Virus record (IMG/VR): IMGVR_UViG_3300046818_000009
Location: 1 to 21,222 of that record
Source: a virus
Direction: 5' to 3' (one strand)
DNA: 21,222 nucleotides
Within the stretch, counting starts at the first letter, position 1. Every line of letters begins with the position of its first letter. Under the pieces are notes generated by a model, which was not told where the DNA came from, did no database searches, and saw only the letters and a program-made list of their open reading frames with translations. This document shows, piece by piece, positions 6,264 to 13,099 of the stretch. Made by a program: the position numbers and the translations under genes.

Positions 6264-8001
6264 GCTCGTCGCGGACGGCACGGAAGCGGCGGGCAGTCGT
6301 GGCGACACCGGCGAGCCAGGCATCCGGTCCGTGGTCGTCGCCCTTGTCGACTTTCCCGGAGTCATCGTCGGCGAACTCTAGGCCGCGTAGCTGACGGAGC
6401 AACACAGGGCACCCCGCCGGCGAAATCGCTGCAAGCTGCGTAGTCGGTGGCTTCGGTCCCCACGCCGCCTCGTTCCAGGGCGTCGGCAGGCCTTCGGTGA
6501 GCGCCTCGACCAGCGGCACCTTGGCGGCGTCGCAGGCCTCGACGAAGCGGGCCGAACGGCGGAAGAGCCGGCGGCTGTAGAGGATCGCCTCGTTCTTGTA
6601 CTCGCCGAAGGGGATCGAGACCGATTTCAGTCGCGGCCAGCGCGAGCGCCGCGCGGTCGAGAGAAAAGAGCGCATCGACTGGACGCCGGCGGCGTCGAAG
6701 TGGGCGCTCCCGACTCGGCCGAGTTTCTCGGCCATGCCAAGTAGAGGCTCGACGAGCTGCTCGGGCTCCAGGTGCGCGTGTACGACCTCGGCGACCGAGT
6801 AGAAGCCGCCGCGCTCAAGCGGATGAAGTACGAGGCCGTGCGTCTGCTCGCCCCAGTCGATCGCCGGGATCTCGGCCCGGGTGGGAGGAGCCGCCGGCGG
6901 GATCTCCCCACGTTCGCGTAGCTCGTCCAGGGCGCGCCCAATCCGCTCGGCGGCGTTGATCCCCGCGGGCGGGTAGACCTTGGCGCCAGGACGGCCCTGG
7001 AGGGCTTGCTCGACCGTTTCGGGGTACTCAGCCTCAAACTCCTCATCGGTCAGGTAGTTGTCCTTCTCCTTCTCGCGCCACTCCGGCGATCGCCGCGGGT
7101 CGGTCTTCGAGGGGAGGAAGACGAAGCGGATCGTCTCGGTCGCCATCGCCCGGCTGACGAGCTGGGCGAAGGCCTGGCCGTCGCCTTTAACCTCCTCGGG
7201 CCCGTTGCCGGTCGAGAGAACGATCGCCCGCCCGTCCTCGCCGAGGGTCGGCTGGACCGCAGTCCAGGTCTCGCCGGCCTGGCCGTTCTTTATGAAGCCG
7301 AACTCGTCGAGGATTACGAGGGCGGCCGTCTCCTGGCGGGCCGCGCTCGGGGTGCCGGCGAGGGAGGCGATCTCGCCCCGCCCGAGGACGCCGAAGCGAG
7401 TGTGCGATTGCTTCGTGTCGCGGGCCTCAGCCGGGCTTAGGAAGGGCGGGAGGCATTCCTGGATATTGCGAATTCGCGAGATCAACTTGGTCGCGTCGCC
7501 GCCGTGCTTCGAGAGGGCCAGGATCCGGGCGATCGGGTTCTCGGGGTCGAAGGCGAGAAGGTGGAAGGCGTCGTGCAGGGCGAGCCACGTCATGCCGAGC
7601 TGGCGGGCCTTTAGCCACACCTGGCGAAGCCACTCGCGAATCTCTTCAAGGACTTGACGTTGCTCGGGCCACAGGTCGAACGGGATCCGCCGACCCTTCG
7701 GCGGCTTCAGGTGGCCGTAGGCCTCAGTGAAGTAGACGTGCCCGGGCACCCATAGGCCAGTTACCGGGTGCAGGCCGCCTTCGGCGACCTTGCGGCGCTC
7801 GGCCTCCTCCCATGCCGCGTCGTAAGCGACGTCCTCGGCAAGCGCGAGCCGTTGCTCGAGGGGAAGCCAGCGGACCGCGTTGGGGAGGAACGGCTGAAGC
7901 TCGTCGCCGCCGCACTTGCCGAGCGTCCAGGCGACGAGCTGGCGCTTCTGTGCCTCGCTGAGCTTGCGGACCTCGGCCTCGAGGAGGCCGGTCCCGCTCA
8001 T
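6241..8001 (-). CDS. Terminase large subunit (packaging ATPase and nuclease)
   Basis: This 586-residue protein has both catalytic halves. The ATPase has a Walker A-like KARQLGMTW at 131-139 (the variant common in phage terminases), Walker B LVILDEF at 228-234 with D232/E233, and the coupling motif STGNG at 263-267. The RNase H-like nuclease shows AIDWGE at 380-385 (D382), HFDAAG at 434-439 (D436) and the acidic cluster DDHGPDA at 555-561. It cuts concatemeric DNA and pumps it into the procapsid through the portal. The start ATG 8001 overlaps the upstream stop (ATGA). The portal gene follows after a mini helix-turn-helix gene. All key residues are present, so it should be active. Confidence 0.93.
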   Translation of the reverse strand: MSGTGLLEAEVRKLSEAQKRQLVAWTLGKCGGDELQPFLPNAVRWLPLEQRLALAEDVAYDAAWEEAERRKVAEGGLHPVTGLWVPGHVYFTEAYGHLKPPKGRRIPFDLWPEQRQVLEEIREWLRQVWLKARQLGMTWLALHDAFHLLAFDPENPIARILALSKHGGDATKLISRIRNIQECLPPFLSPAEARDTKQSHTRFGVLGRGEIASLAGTPSAARQETAALVILDEFGFIKNGQAGETWTAVQPTLGEDGRAIVLSTGNGPEEVKGDGQAFAQLVSRAMATETIRFVFLPSKTDPRRSPEWREKEKDNYLTDEEFEAEYPETVEQALQGRPGAKVYPPAGINAAERIGRALDELRERGEIPPAAPPTRAEIPAIDWGEQTHGLVLHPLERGGFYSVAEVVHAHLEPEQLVEPLLGMAEKLGRVGSAHFDAAGVQSMRSFLSTARRSRWPRLKSVSIPFGEYKNEAILYSRRLFRRSARFVEACDAAKVPLVEALTEGLPTPWNEAAWGPKPPTTQLAAISPAGCPVLLRQLRGLEFADDDSGKVDKGDDHGPDAWLAGVATTARRFRAVRDEHDETEDT

Positions 8002-8336
8002 CGCCGGCGGCGGGCGTTCCCCGTGAAACGCTGCGCTGCGAACTGTTCCCGGCCGGCCTGCCGCCCGCGGATCCGACGACCGACTTCGCTCAGTTCGCGG
8101 CGGATGCTGAAGCCGGTCTCCAGGTAGTCACGCCGGAGACCATCAGCGAAGAAGGCGACGCCGCCGAACGCGCAGAAGGCCAGGACCGCAAACGCGATCA
8201 GGTCGAGGGTGGAGGACCACCATCCGATCACGACCAGGTAGACGTCGCCCGCGAGCGCTGCGGCGAATACGACGAGGAAGGACACGTCGAATAGGGCGAG
8301 CCAGAAGAGCCGCGTTGAGGCCCTGTCCTCCTTCAC
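7998..8336 (-). CDS. Small membrane protein with two predicted transmembrane segments
   Basis: This is a 112-residue protein starting at GTG 8336, set by a GTGA overlap with the upstream gene; it ends in an ATGA overlap with large terminase. Hydrophobic segments lie at about residues 9-31 (FWLALFDVSFLVVFAAALAG) and 44-66 (LDLIAFAVLAFCAFGGVAFF), with YLVVIGWW between them possibly dipping into the membrane. The C-terminal 45 residues are highly basic (RRELSEVGRRIRGRQAGR, ending NARRRR) and probably cytoplasmic. No family is recognised. Two transmembrane segments with a charged tail would fit a second holin, an antiholin or a superinfection-exclusion protein, but the lysis genes are about 1.5 kb upstream, so this is only a possibility. 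Confidence 0.65.
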   Translation of the reverse strand: MKEDRASTRLFWLALFDVSFLVVFAAALAGDVYLVVIGWWSSTLDLIAFAVLAFCAFGGVAFFADGLRRDYLETGFSIRRELSEVGRRIRGRQAGREQFAAQRFTGNARRRR

Positions 8337-8785
8337 ACCCGCGCTCCAGGGGGATCGTAGGTTGCGGCTTCCTCGGGCTTGAGGACGGCGCCTGCGACGT
8401 CGTAGGGCAGGAAGAGGACGGCCTGCTTCACCGTCTCCAGATCGACCGTCTCGCGGGTCGAGCCGGGGAACGGATCGTGGACGAGGTCGAGGCCGCGCAT
8501 GACGACGCAATGGTCACCGTCGATCGCCGGACTCGGGATGCTGGCGATCCAATAACCGGGGAAGACGGGCCCCTCGAAGCCGTCGACCAGGAAGACCGGC
8601 TCGATCCCGAACTGGGCAAGCTCCCGAATCCAGGCCTTGCCCCAATGCTGCTCGTCGTGGGGGTTCGGGAGGTCCTCGGGGGCAATCTCCAGGATTGAGG
8701 CGACGCAGGCCCGGAAGCAGTCGCCGCGCTGCGCCGGCGGGGCCTCGAACCCCCCGCCGGAGACCCGCTGCATGTATCGGATCAC
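8333..8785 (-). CDS. Papain-like (C39-type) cysteine peptidase candidate
   Basis: This is a 150-residue protein starting at GTG 8785 in a GTGA overlap; ATG 8773 is a second in-frame choice. Residues 19-34 (QRGDCFRACVASILEI) place a Cys at the N-terminus of a helix. GDHCVVMRG (90-98) supplies a His and LVHDPFPG (101-108) an Asp. The spacing C23-H92-D104 and the phrase HDP-P-G match a group of small bacterial and phage proteins that I believe have the papain-like/C39 fold. The likely reaction is cleavage of a peptide or amide bond; the substrate is unknown. It lies upstream of a membrane protein and the large terminase, and might process a virion or host protein. The triad is seen in sequence; the activity is inferred. 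Confidence 0.6.
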   Translation of the reverse strand: MIRYMQRVSGGGFEAPPAQRGDCFRACVASILEIAPEDLPNPHDEQHWGKAWIRELAQFGIEPVFLVDGFEGPVFPGYWIASIPSPAIDGDHCVVMRGLDLVHDPFPGSTRETVDLETVKQAVLFLPYDVAGAVLKPEEAATYDPPGARV

Positions 8786-9285
8786 TTCGGCTCGTCTCCG
8801 TTGCCGCCCTGCGCCTCCTCGTAGCGCTCGCGAGCTTCGTCGAGCTTGGCGCCGAGGTCGATCGGCTGGCCGTCCGCCGTCTGCTCGAGGGCCTCGGCCC
8901 ACAGCTCGAGGCAGGCGGGCGCGTCCTTGGGGAAGGTGCCGGCCGCCAGGTGATCGGACAGTTTGGAGAAGAGGAAGCCGATCGCACGATCGACGTGGGC
9001 TTTGAGGAGGAGCGCCTCGAGGTCTTCGGGTTCGCCGACCGTCAGGGAGACCGGCGGATGGCCTGTGCCGTGGACGACCAGCTCGACCAGGGCGCCGTTG
9101 ACGAGGGCGCGGCGCTCGCCCAGCTCGGGCCTCCAGGTCGTGAGGATCGCATGATGGGCGTCCTCCTCGGTCTCGCCGAGCTCGGGGTCGAAGGCCTGGA
9201 TCCGTTGCGCGGGAAGGGTGCGGTCCTCGCCGGCGCCAGGAAGGGTGAGTTCCAGGTCGGTCGTCTCGGTGCGTACTGCTTTCAA
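8782..9285 (-). CDS. Hypothetical phage protein, 167 residues
   Basis: No family is recognised. The start is TTG 9285, strongly supported by GAGGAGG five to six bases upstream in a conserved leader (9291-9328); no ATG or GTG gives a comparable site. The N-terminal half looks beta-rich (DLELTLPGAGEDRTLPAQRI, LVNGALVELVVHG). The C-terminal half is helical, with AIGFLFSKLSDHLAAGTFP and an acidic end (AQGGNGDEPK). It ends in a GTGA overlap with the cysteine-peptidase candidate, and is the first gene of a unit running through to large terminase and portal. The leader-linked promoter candidate suggests it heads a late operon. Confidence 0.65.
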   Translation of the reverse strand: MKAVRTETTDLELTLPGAGEDRTLPAQRIQAFDPELGETEEDAHHAILTTWRPELGERRALVNGALVELVVHGTGHPPVSLTVGEPEDLEALLLKAHVDRAIGFLFSKLSDHLAAGTFPKDAPACLELWAEALEQTADGQPIDLGAKLDEARERYEEAQGGNGDEPK

Positions 9286-9290
9286 TGGGA

Positions 9291-9328
9291 CCTCCTCGGG
9301 ATCGTGTTCTCGGGTTGCCGAGAAGCTA
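9291..9328 (-). promoter_or_regulatory. Leader/promoter candidate of the packaging-head operon (shared leader family)
   Basis: On the minus strand a TANNNT-type -10 (TAGCTT, 9328-9323) is followed after 7 bases by an element that also occurs at 13716-13725 and 16115-16124 (identical ten bases, CCGAGAACAC on the minus strand). The plus-strand segment 9291-9313 matches 16101-16124 apart from one extra T. It also contains a 7-bp hairpin (9307-9313 with 9318-9324). It ends in a GAGGAGG ribosome site for the TTG start at 9285. No -35 is clear. The element match is direct; the promoter role is inferred. Confidence 0.45.
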
Positions 9329-9344
9329 CCGAGAGGGCCGGAGG

Positions 9345-9380
9345 GCTCGGGGGCCCGCGGGGCAGGCCGGGCCCCCGAGC
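9345..9380 (-). terminator. GC-rich 12-bp hairpin after the DUF1508 gene
   Basis: GCTCGGGGGCCC (9345-9356) pairs perfectly with GGGCCCCCGAGC (9369-9380) around a 12-base loop. It begins 11 bp after the stop at 9392 and separates the DUF1508 gene from the leader of the next operon. No T tract follows on the minus strand, so termination might be imperfect, but position and stem strength make it the most likely end of the lysis/DUF1508 transcript. Confidence 0.6.
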
Positions 9381-9391
9381 GGGGGGTGAGA

Positions 9392-9613
9392 TCAGGCCGG
9401 GGCCGTCTCCAACTCCTCGGCGTCGGCCGCGTGGACCTCCTCGATCTGCTGACCGACCGCCTCGAGCGTCAGCCGCTTCGCGGTGCCCATCGCGCGGATC
9501 GCGTTGCCTTTCGACTCGAAGCCCTCGCCTCCAACGGCGACGATCTTCCCGTTGTCGGCTTTCAGCCGCCAGTAGTACTTCCCGTCCTCTTCGGACTGGT
9601 AGGTCTCGAACAT
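9392..9613 (-). CDS. DUF1508 (YegP-like) domain protein
   Basis: This 73-residue protein starts at ATG 9613, with AAGGGAGG four bases upstream. Its sequence follows the DUF1508/YegP domain: a Tyr/Phe strand (FETYQSEEDGKYYWRLKA), then DNGKIVAVGGEGFESK, then GNAIRAM. The family is small and beta-rich, of unknown molecular role, and common in bacteria. About 20 extra acidic residues (IEEVHAADAEELETAPA) follow the domain. A single copy of the domain fits in this length. It stands alone between the holin candidate and a terminator, with its own upstream palindrome at 9632-9645. Why a phage carries it is unknown. Confidence 0.85.
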   Translation of the reverse strand: MFETYQSEEDGKYYWRLKADNGKIVAVGGEGFESKGNAIRAMGTAKRLTLEAVGQQIEEVHAADAEELETAPA

Positions 9614-9631
9614 CAGGCCTCCCTTCAGAGG

Positions 9632-9645
9632 GGTAGACGTCTACC
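9632..9645. promoter_or_regulatory. Perfect 14-bp palindrome GGTAGACGTCTACC, operator candidate
   Basis: The palindrome GGTAGACGTCTACC is centred at 9638/9639, 18 bp upstream of the DUF1508 start. It contains TAGAC half-sites like those of palindromes at 14645-14667 and 16123-16143, though with a shorter spacer. A TAGGCT sequence (9655-9650) on the minus strand could be a -10. A regulator binding site is plausible; the palindrome is seen, the role is inferred. Confidence 0.35.
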
Positions 9646-9660
9646 GGGCGAGCCTACGCC

Positions 9661-9837
9661 TTACCGGCGAACGGCGTCGACGAAGCGGGAGACGACCAAG
9701 GGGCCGAAGCCGCAAATTGCGGCGATTGGTCCGGCGACGATCTGAGGGACCGCGACCTGCGTCAGGAAACCGTAGACGCTGCCGGCGATCGTCAGGCCGG
9801 AGACGACCTCGGCCGGGCGCTTGCGGAGGACCTTCAC
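9661..9837 (-). CDS. Holin candidate (58 residues, two hydrophobic segments)
   Basis: The start is GTG 9837, fixed by a GTGA overlap with the amidase gene; longer reading from 9990 would place most codons inside the amidase frame. The protein has a short basic N-terminus (MKVLRKRP), a hydrophobic segment at about residues 11-29 (VSGLTIAGSVYGFLTQVAV), a turn, and a second segment at about 33-50 (IVAGPIAAICGFGPLVV). The C-terminus ends in FVDAVRR. Size, topology and position right after two lysin genes fit a class II-like holin, which would open the membrane for the lysins. Holins are too variable for certainty. Another small membrane protein is possible. Confidence 0.6.
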   Translation of the reverse strand: MKVLRKRPAEVVSGLTIAGSVYGFLTQVAVPQIVAGPIAAICGFGPLVVSRFVDAVRR

Positions 9838-10454
9838 TTGAGCGGCTCCAGGTCGTAGTGGCGCCGGATCCGGTTGACCTTCCGGCGGGTGCGCTCGAAG
9901 TCCTCGGAGTGGGGTCGGTCCTCCTTCAGCCGGAAATACCTGGCGAGCAACAGGACGTAGCGCATCGGGTAGGAGGGACCCGGGTCCCAATGGCCGCCAC
10001 CGAGGATCCCGAGCTGCTTATGGGAAGCGACGCCGGAGCGGACCAGGAAGCCGGCCGGCGCGATGCCCCGGCGGATCGGGATCCCCCACTCCTTCGACCA
10101 GTAGGCGATCCAGCGGGCGGTGTTGGCGAGCTGGCGCGGATGCTCGCGGTACCACTCCGAGCGCTTCGTCGAGGCGAAGGCGATCTGCTCGATGTTGAGC
10201 GTGAACGGGTTGTCCGAGCTGCACGTCCAGGCCTTCTCGTCGTCGGAGACGAAGCGGGCGTCGTGGCCCTCTGCGTCGTTGGCGACGTGCGAGCTTGCTT
10301 CGGCGTCGGCGCGGTCGAAGAAGTCGGCGAGGCCCTGGAGGTCGCGGATCCCCTTCAGGTTCGATCCCTCGGTTGTGTGGAGGACGATCAGGCCCGGCCG
10401 AACGCCGCCCCGACTGGAGCGGTTGCGGACGATCTTCGTGACCTCGGGCTTCAT
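9834..10454 (-). CDS. N-acetylmuramoyl-L-alanine amidase endolysin (Amidase_2 type)
   Basis: This 206-residue protein begins at ATG 10454 in an ATGA overlap. It shows the Amidase_2 pattern: IVLHTTEG at 23-30 (zinc ligand H26), ASSHVANDAEG at 53-63, NIEQIAFA at 87-94 (the strand that normally reads IE), SHKQLG at 144-149 (H145) and GHWDPGP at 154-160 (H155, D157). These would supply the zinc site that cuts the amide between muramic acid and L-Ala in peptidoglycan. There is no signal peptide, so it needs a holin; a candidate follows immediately. There is no separate wall-binding domain; the C-terminal 45 residues are basic. An M15-type peptidase gene lies directly upstream, forming a two-lysin cassette. 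Confidence 0.88.
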   Translation of the reverse strand: MKPEVTKIVRNRSSRGGVRPGLIVLHTTEGSNLKGIRDLQGLADFFDRADAEASSHVANDAEGHDARFVSDDEKAWTCSSDNPFTLNIEQIAFASTKRSEWYREHPRQLANTARWIAYWSKEWGIPIRRGIAPAGFLVRSGVASHKQLGILGGGHWDPGPSYPMRYVLLLARYFRLKEDRPHSEDFERTRRKVNRIRRHYDLEPLK

Positions 10455-10933
10455 GAGTAGAAGTAGCGGACCCGTTCGGGTCGGGAGTCGACGTGGCGGA
10501 CGGTGCGGTCAGAGGGCGACTGGTAGCCGATCGCGCCGTTGGCAAAGACCTTCTCCGCGGTGGCCGCCTTGATCGGCGTCTGCGGATCGCAGGCCCGAGC
10601 CTCCAAATGCTGCGAGTTCGGAACGCCGCCTTCTGCGGCGTTGTGCGCCGGCGAGCGGTACCAGGAGAGGATTGCGAGCGGGCGATCGCCTTCTAGGTGG
10701 CGGACCCGCTCCATGTGGAGGGCGTGGCGCTGAGCCTTGCGGCGCAAGCGCGACGGGATCGCGATCCCGTCCTTCGAGGCTGCCTCCTTCCGGGTGAAGT
10801 TCGGCGAGAGGAATCCGTGGTCCCAACACTTTTGCTTGAAGGGACGGGCCTTGTCCGGGTCGAGGGGAACCGTCCAGGGCTTCCGCCAGTAGCGGCGCTG
10901 CTGGTCGGTCGTAAGCCATCGGGGGACGTCCAT
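10451..10933 (-). CDS. M15-type peptidase (D-Ala-D-Ala / L-Ala-D-Glu peptidase lysin)
   Basis: This 160-residue protein starts at ATG 10933 without a strong ribosome site. The N-terminal tail ends in SPNFTRKEAASKDG, a phrase typical of M15A proteins. The catalytic part has SWYRSPAHNAAEGG at 90-103, SQHLEARACD at 107-116 (H109, D116) and RHVDSRP at 146-152 (H147), giving the His-Asp-His zinc site. The first three elements and the ending RVRYF match phage peptidoglycan peptidases of actinobacterial viruses. It would cut peptide cross-links while the neighbouring amidase removes the stem peptide. The substrate bond is inferred from the family. It has no signal peptide. Confidence 0.82.
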   Translation of the reverse strand: MDVPRWLTTDQQRRYWRKPWTVPLDPDKARPFKQKCWDHGFLSPNFTRKEAASKDGIAIPSRLRRKAQRHALHMERVRHLEGDRPLAILSWYRSPAHNAAEGGVPNSQHLEARACDPQTPIKAATAEKVFANGAIGYQSPSDRTVRHVDSRPERVRYFYS

Positions 10934-10969
10934 CGGTCGAGGATGGTCCGCCCCCGGTCGGACGGAAAG

Positions 10970-11080
10970 CTAGTTGCTGAGCGATTTGGGGTTCGGGTAG
11001 CTGCGGTGCAGATGTTCGGAAAGCCACCGCATCTTGACCACGCCGGGCGGGATCAGGTTCTCCAGGAGCCGCGCGATCAT
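10970..11080 (-). CDS. 36-residue peptide gene upstream of the lysis cassette
   Basis: This very short gene starts at ATG 11080, overlapping the upstream stop as ATGA, and stops with TAG at 10972-10970, 37 bp before the peptidase start. The peptide begins MIARLLENLIPPGVV, with an amphipathic helix, and ends RSYPNPKSLSN. Its Leu/Ile-rich N-terminus could bind membrane or a partner. The overlap junction, used at most gene boundaries here, is the main support. No family is recognised, and random occurrence cannot be excluded. It closes most of the gap between the helix-turn-helix-like gene and the lysis genes. Confidence 0.45.
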   Translation of the reverse strand: MIARLLENLIPPGVVKMRWLSEHLHRSYPNPKSLSN

Positions 11081-11304
11081 GCCGCCAGGGCGACGACGTC
11101 GCCATGCTGCGAGACACTGAGCTCCTCGCCGATCTCCGAACCCGGGACCAGGGCCTCGACTTCCTCTCGAGGGAGGCCCGTCCGGCGCGAGATCCGGCCG
11201 AGGGTCGTCGAGCCGCGCTCCGCTATCTCGGCGGCCACGGCCTCGCGGATTCGCTCGCGGCGCATATCGGCCACGATCTGCTCAGGTGTGCGAAGGCGCT
11301 CCAT
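11077..11304 (-). CDS. Small helix-turn-helix-like protein upstream of lysis genes
   Basis: This is a 75-residue protein. The chosen start is ATG 11304, although its GGAGGG is very close (2 bases); TTG 11313 or 11325 are possible. The N-terminus is a charged helix (ADMRRERIREAVAAEIAERG). It is followed by TTLGRISRRTGLPREEVEAL, which reads like a helix-turn-helix (GRISRRTGL as the first two helices, PREEVEAL as the third). It might regulate the adjacent lysis cassette. A strong terminator-like hairpin (11329-11359) stands immediately upstream, so expression needs read-through or a promoter within the hairpin region. Confidence 0.55.
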   Translation of the reverse strand: MERLRTPEQIVADMRRERIREAVAAEIAERGSTTLGRISRRTGLPREEVEALVPGSEIGEELSVSQHGDVVALAA

Positions 11305-11328
11305 GCCCTCCAAGGTAGGCCCCAAACA

Positions 11329-11359
11329 CGACGGAACCCGGCTCGCGCCGGGCCCGTCG
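11329..11359 (-). terminator. Strong two-part hairpin between methyltransferase and lysis regions
   Basis: Outer arms CGACGG (11329-11334) and CCGTCG (11354-11359) flank an inner CCCGGC/GCCGGG stem (11337-11342 with 11347-11352) with a TCGC loop. On the minus strand it is followed by TGTTTGGGG, a short T-rich run. The remaining gap to the methyltransferase stop (11360-11462) holds a second imperfect hairpin (about 11395-11415) and no gene that I can see. This is a probable terminator of the accessory operon. Confidence 0.65.
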
Positions 11360-11462
11360 AATGGGACTCCCTAGCCGGCTACCGGGTCGGGAGCGGGGGC
11401 GGAATACCGCGCCCCTGGCGCTGGCTTCGTTGTGCACGACCGCCAGCTATGTGAGACGGAGG

Positions 11463-12214
11463 CTAGGCCATCGGGAGGACCTCTTGTCCCATTCGCGTCG
11501 CCGCGGCCTCGCAGTAGCGCTCGTCCAGCTCGATCCCAATCGCGCGCCGGCCGGTGTCCTTCGCCGCCCGCAGGGTCGAGCCCGAGCCCATAAATGGATC
11601 GAGGACGAGGCCACCAGGAGGAACCGAATAGGCGATCAGGGGCCCGACGACGGCGAGCGGCTTCTGGGTCGGGTGCAGCGCGCGGCCATGCTCGGAACGC
11701 GCCTCAATCACGGAGCGCATAAGCCGCGGTCCTCCGTCCTCGGAGGCATAAGCGGCCTCCTCGATCCGGCCCATGTGCGTCGGTCGCCGCTTTCGCCTCA
11801 GCGTCCGTTTGGTCGCGTCGTTCGTCGTCTGCGGATCGAGGTAGAGGCCCCCCCAGCTCCCGCGATACCAATGCAACGCGAACTCATGGACGCGGCGAAA
11901 GCGGTCGGTCAGGAAGCCACTCCCGTTGTGCTTTTTCCAGACGATCTCTTGGCCGAAGCTCCAACCGGCCGCGGCGAAATCGGCAGCGTGGGCGAGCCAG
12001 AAGCGCATCGACCCAAAGCACCAAAGCTGCGGGACGTCGCCGCCGAGAAGGTCGAGCCAGCCTCGGGTGCGGACGTCCCACTTGAGCGCGGTATCTCCGT
12101 AGGGCGGATCTGTGACTACTGCGTCGATGCCCCCCCCCCCTCAAGCTCCGCCAAGATCTCGCGGCAGTCGCCGCAGTAGATCGTGATCCCGCCCTCGTCG
12201 TAGTAGGGCTTCAA
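11463..12214 (-). CDS. Beta-class N4-cytosine/N6-adenine DNA methyltransferase, frame broken at an 11-G tract
   Basis: The gene would start at TTG 12214 (TTGA overlap with the upstream stop, GGAGG nine bases upstream). The peptide opens KPYYDEGGITIYCGDCREIL, the usual start of phage/type II methyltransferases. In the given sequence this frame reaches an 11-base G run (plus-strand C at 12130-12140) and stops at TAG 12118-12116 after 32 residues. The other half is open in the next frame and has AVVTDPPYGD (motif IV), HPTQKP, then VLDPFMGSGST (motif I) and GIELDERY. One added G joins them into 250 residues. The order IV then I is beta class. The first start inside the second frame is ATG 12008, which lacks DPPY and would be inactive. 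It could be phase-variable, a frameshifted gene or an assembly error. Confidence 0.8.
12130..12140 (-). repeat. 11-base poly-G tract (poly-C on plus) inside the methyltransferase
   Basis: Eleven consecutive C bases on the plus strand. Twelve (or nine) would restore a single reading frame through the motif IV region; eleven does not. Poly-G tracts of this length are known slippage sites in phase-variable bacterial methyltransferases. Confidence 0.95.
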
Positions 12215-12615
12215 ATCTTGAGTCCTCCGCCGTCCTGCTCGGAGTGGAAACCGAAGCCCGGCTGCCAGCCGATCGGCATTACCCAGACGTGCCACATGGG
12301 GCGGTTGTCGACGACGAAGCGCGCCGGGGGGAAGATCTCCAGGCCGAAGCGGTTGGGCCCGTTCGGCGCGAGCGCTTCCTTGACCGCCTGGAGGGTCGAC
12401 CAGCCGGGGTGAACGTTGCCGCCATCGTGGCGGCTGACGGTGAGAAGGTCGATCCCGGGGTGCGCCTCATACTGGCGACGCTGGACGACGAAGGTCCTGT
12501 TCCGGTAGCCGCCGACGACATCGGGGTTGCCCTTGGCGCGCGCCATCTTGACGAACTCGGCCGAACAATCCTCCCACGGCCCGCGTGCGCCCTTGCCGAG
12601 CTTCGAGGCCTTCAC
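12211..12615 (-). CDS. DUF7694-like phage protein
   Basis: This 134-residue protein starts at GTG 12615 in a GTGA overlap. Its central block (LTVSRHDGGNVHPGWSTLQAVK), then FGLEIFPPARFVVDNRPMWHVWVMP, matches a small phage domain (DUF7694) that I recognise by this wording: S-R-D, P-W--LQ--K, EIFPP and M-H-WV. The function is unknown. The first 60 residues are basic and variable. It immediately precedes the methyltransferase and ends in a TTGA overlap with it, so the two are probably translated together. Confidence 0.7.
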   Translation of the reverse strand: MKASKLGKGARGPWEDCSAEFVKMARAKGNPDVVGGYRNRTFVVQRRQYEAHPGIDLLTVSRHDGGNVHPGWSTLQAVKEALAPNGPNRFGLEIFPPARFVVDNRPMWHVWVMPIGWQPGFGFHSEQDGGGLKI

Positions 12616-12752
12616 GACGCGAAGAGGTAGACCAGGATCCCGATCTGGACGAGCCAGGCCACCTCAAAGAGAATGAGGCCGACTTTAGCCGCGGGCCCGA
12701 GGAGCCGCCAGCCTTCGCGGGCCGTGTGCCAGATCTCGCGAGTCCTCCTCAC
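12612..12752 (-). CDS. 46-residue single-pass membrane protein
   Basis: The start is GTG 12752 and the end is at 12612; both boundaries are GTGA overlaps, which rules out the longer in-frame reading. The N-terminus is basic and amphipathic (VRRTREIWHTAREGWRLLGP). A hydrophobic segment follows at about residues 22-45 (AKVGLILFEVAWLVQIGILVY). The topology is probably N-in with a very short C-terminus. Small membrane proteins like this occur among phage accessory genes. No family is recognised. Confidence 0.6.
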   Translation of the reverse strand: MRRTREIWHTAREGWRLLGPAAKVGLILFEVAWLVQIGILVYLFAS

Positions 12753-13099
12753 GCTGCCTCCCAGCTCCGGTCCTGGCGCTGCTGAACCAGGCCGCGTTCG
12801 CGGAGACGCTTCAGCGCCGCGGAGCCGTCCGAGGAGGCATACCCGCAGCACGCCTTGCCGCCGCCCTTGTAGCGGTCAGCGGCGGCGCCGAAGCCGCAGC
12901 ATCCCGTTCCGCGGTGCGCGTGGACGATCACGCCGGCTTCGACGGGGCGTATCGAGCCCTGGTCCTCGATCTTTCGCAGGATCGCCCGTTGGGCGTAGCT
13001 GAGGGCAGCGCCACGGCCGGCGCTCGAGCTGCGCTGCGCCTGCTCGGTCGGGACCTCGCCGCCGCCGAGCTGGAGTTGAGGCGGGCCGTCGTCGGTCAC
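12749..13099 (-). CDS. Winged-helix-like protein with paired Cys-Cys motifs
   Basis: This 116-residue protein starts at GTG 13099, fixed by a GTGA overlap. Residues 33-62 (LSYAQRAILRKIEDQGSIRP, then VEAGVIVHAHR) and 93-105 (SAALKRLRERGLV) look like a winged-helix fold: the first helices of MarR/DUF-type regulators and a final recognition helix plus beta turn. Between them are two CCG motifs (67-69 and 84-86), suggesting a bound metal or disulfides. The first 30 residues are probably disordered. It could be a small transcriptional regulator of the accessory region. The assignment is from pattern only. Confidence 0.55.
   Translation of the reverse strand: MTDDGPPQLQLGGGEVPTEQAQRSSSAGRGAALSYAQRAILRKIEDQGSIRPVEAGVIVHAHRGTGCCGFGAAADRYKGGGKACCGYASSDGSAALKRLRERGLVQQRQDRSWEAA

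Noticed and set aside
8695-9636. Plus-strand open frame of 313 codons
   Set aside because: Opposite to four minus-strand genes with good starts, including DUF1508; the peptide is Arg/Pro-rich and low complexity.
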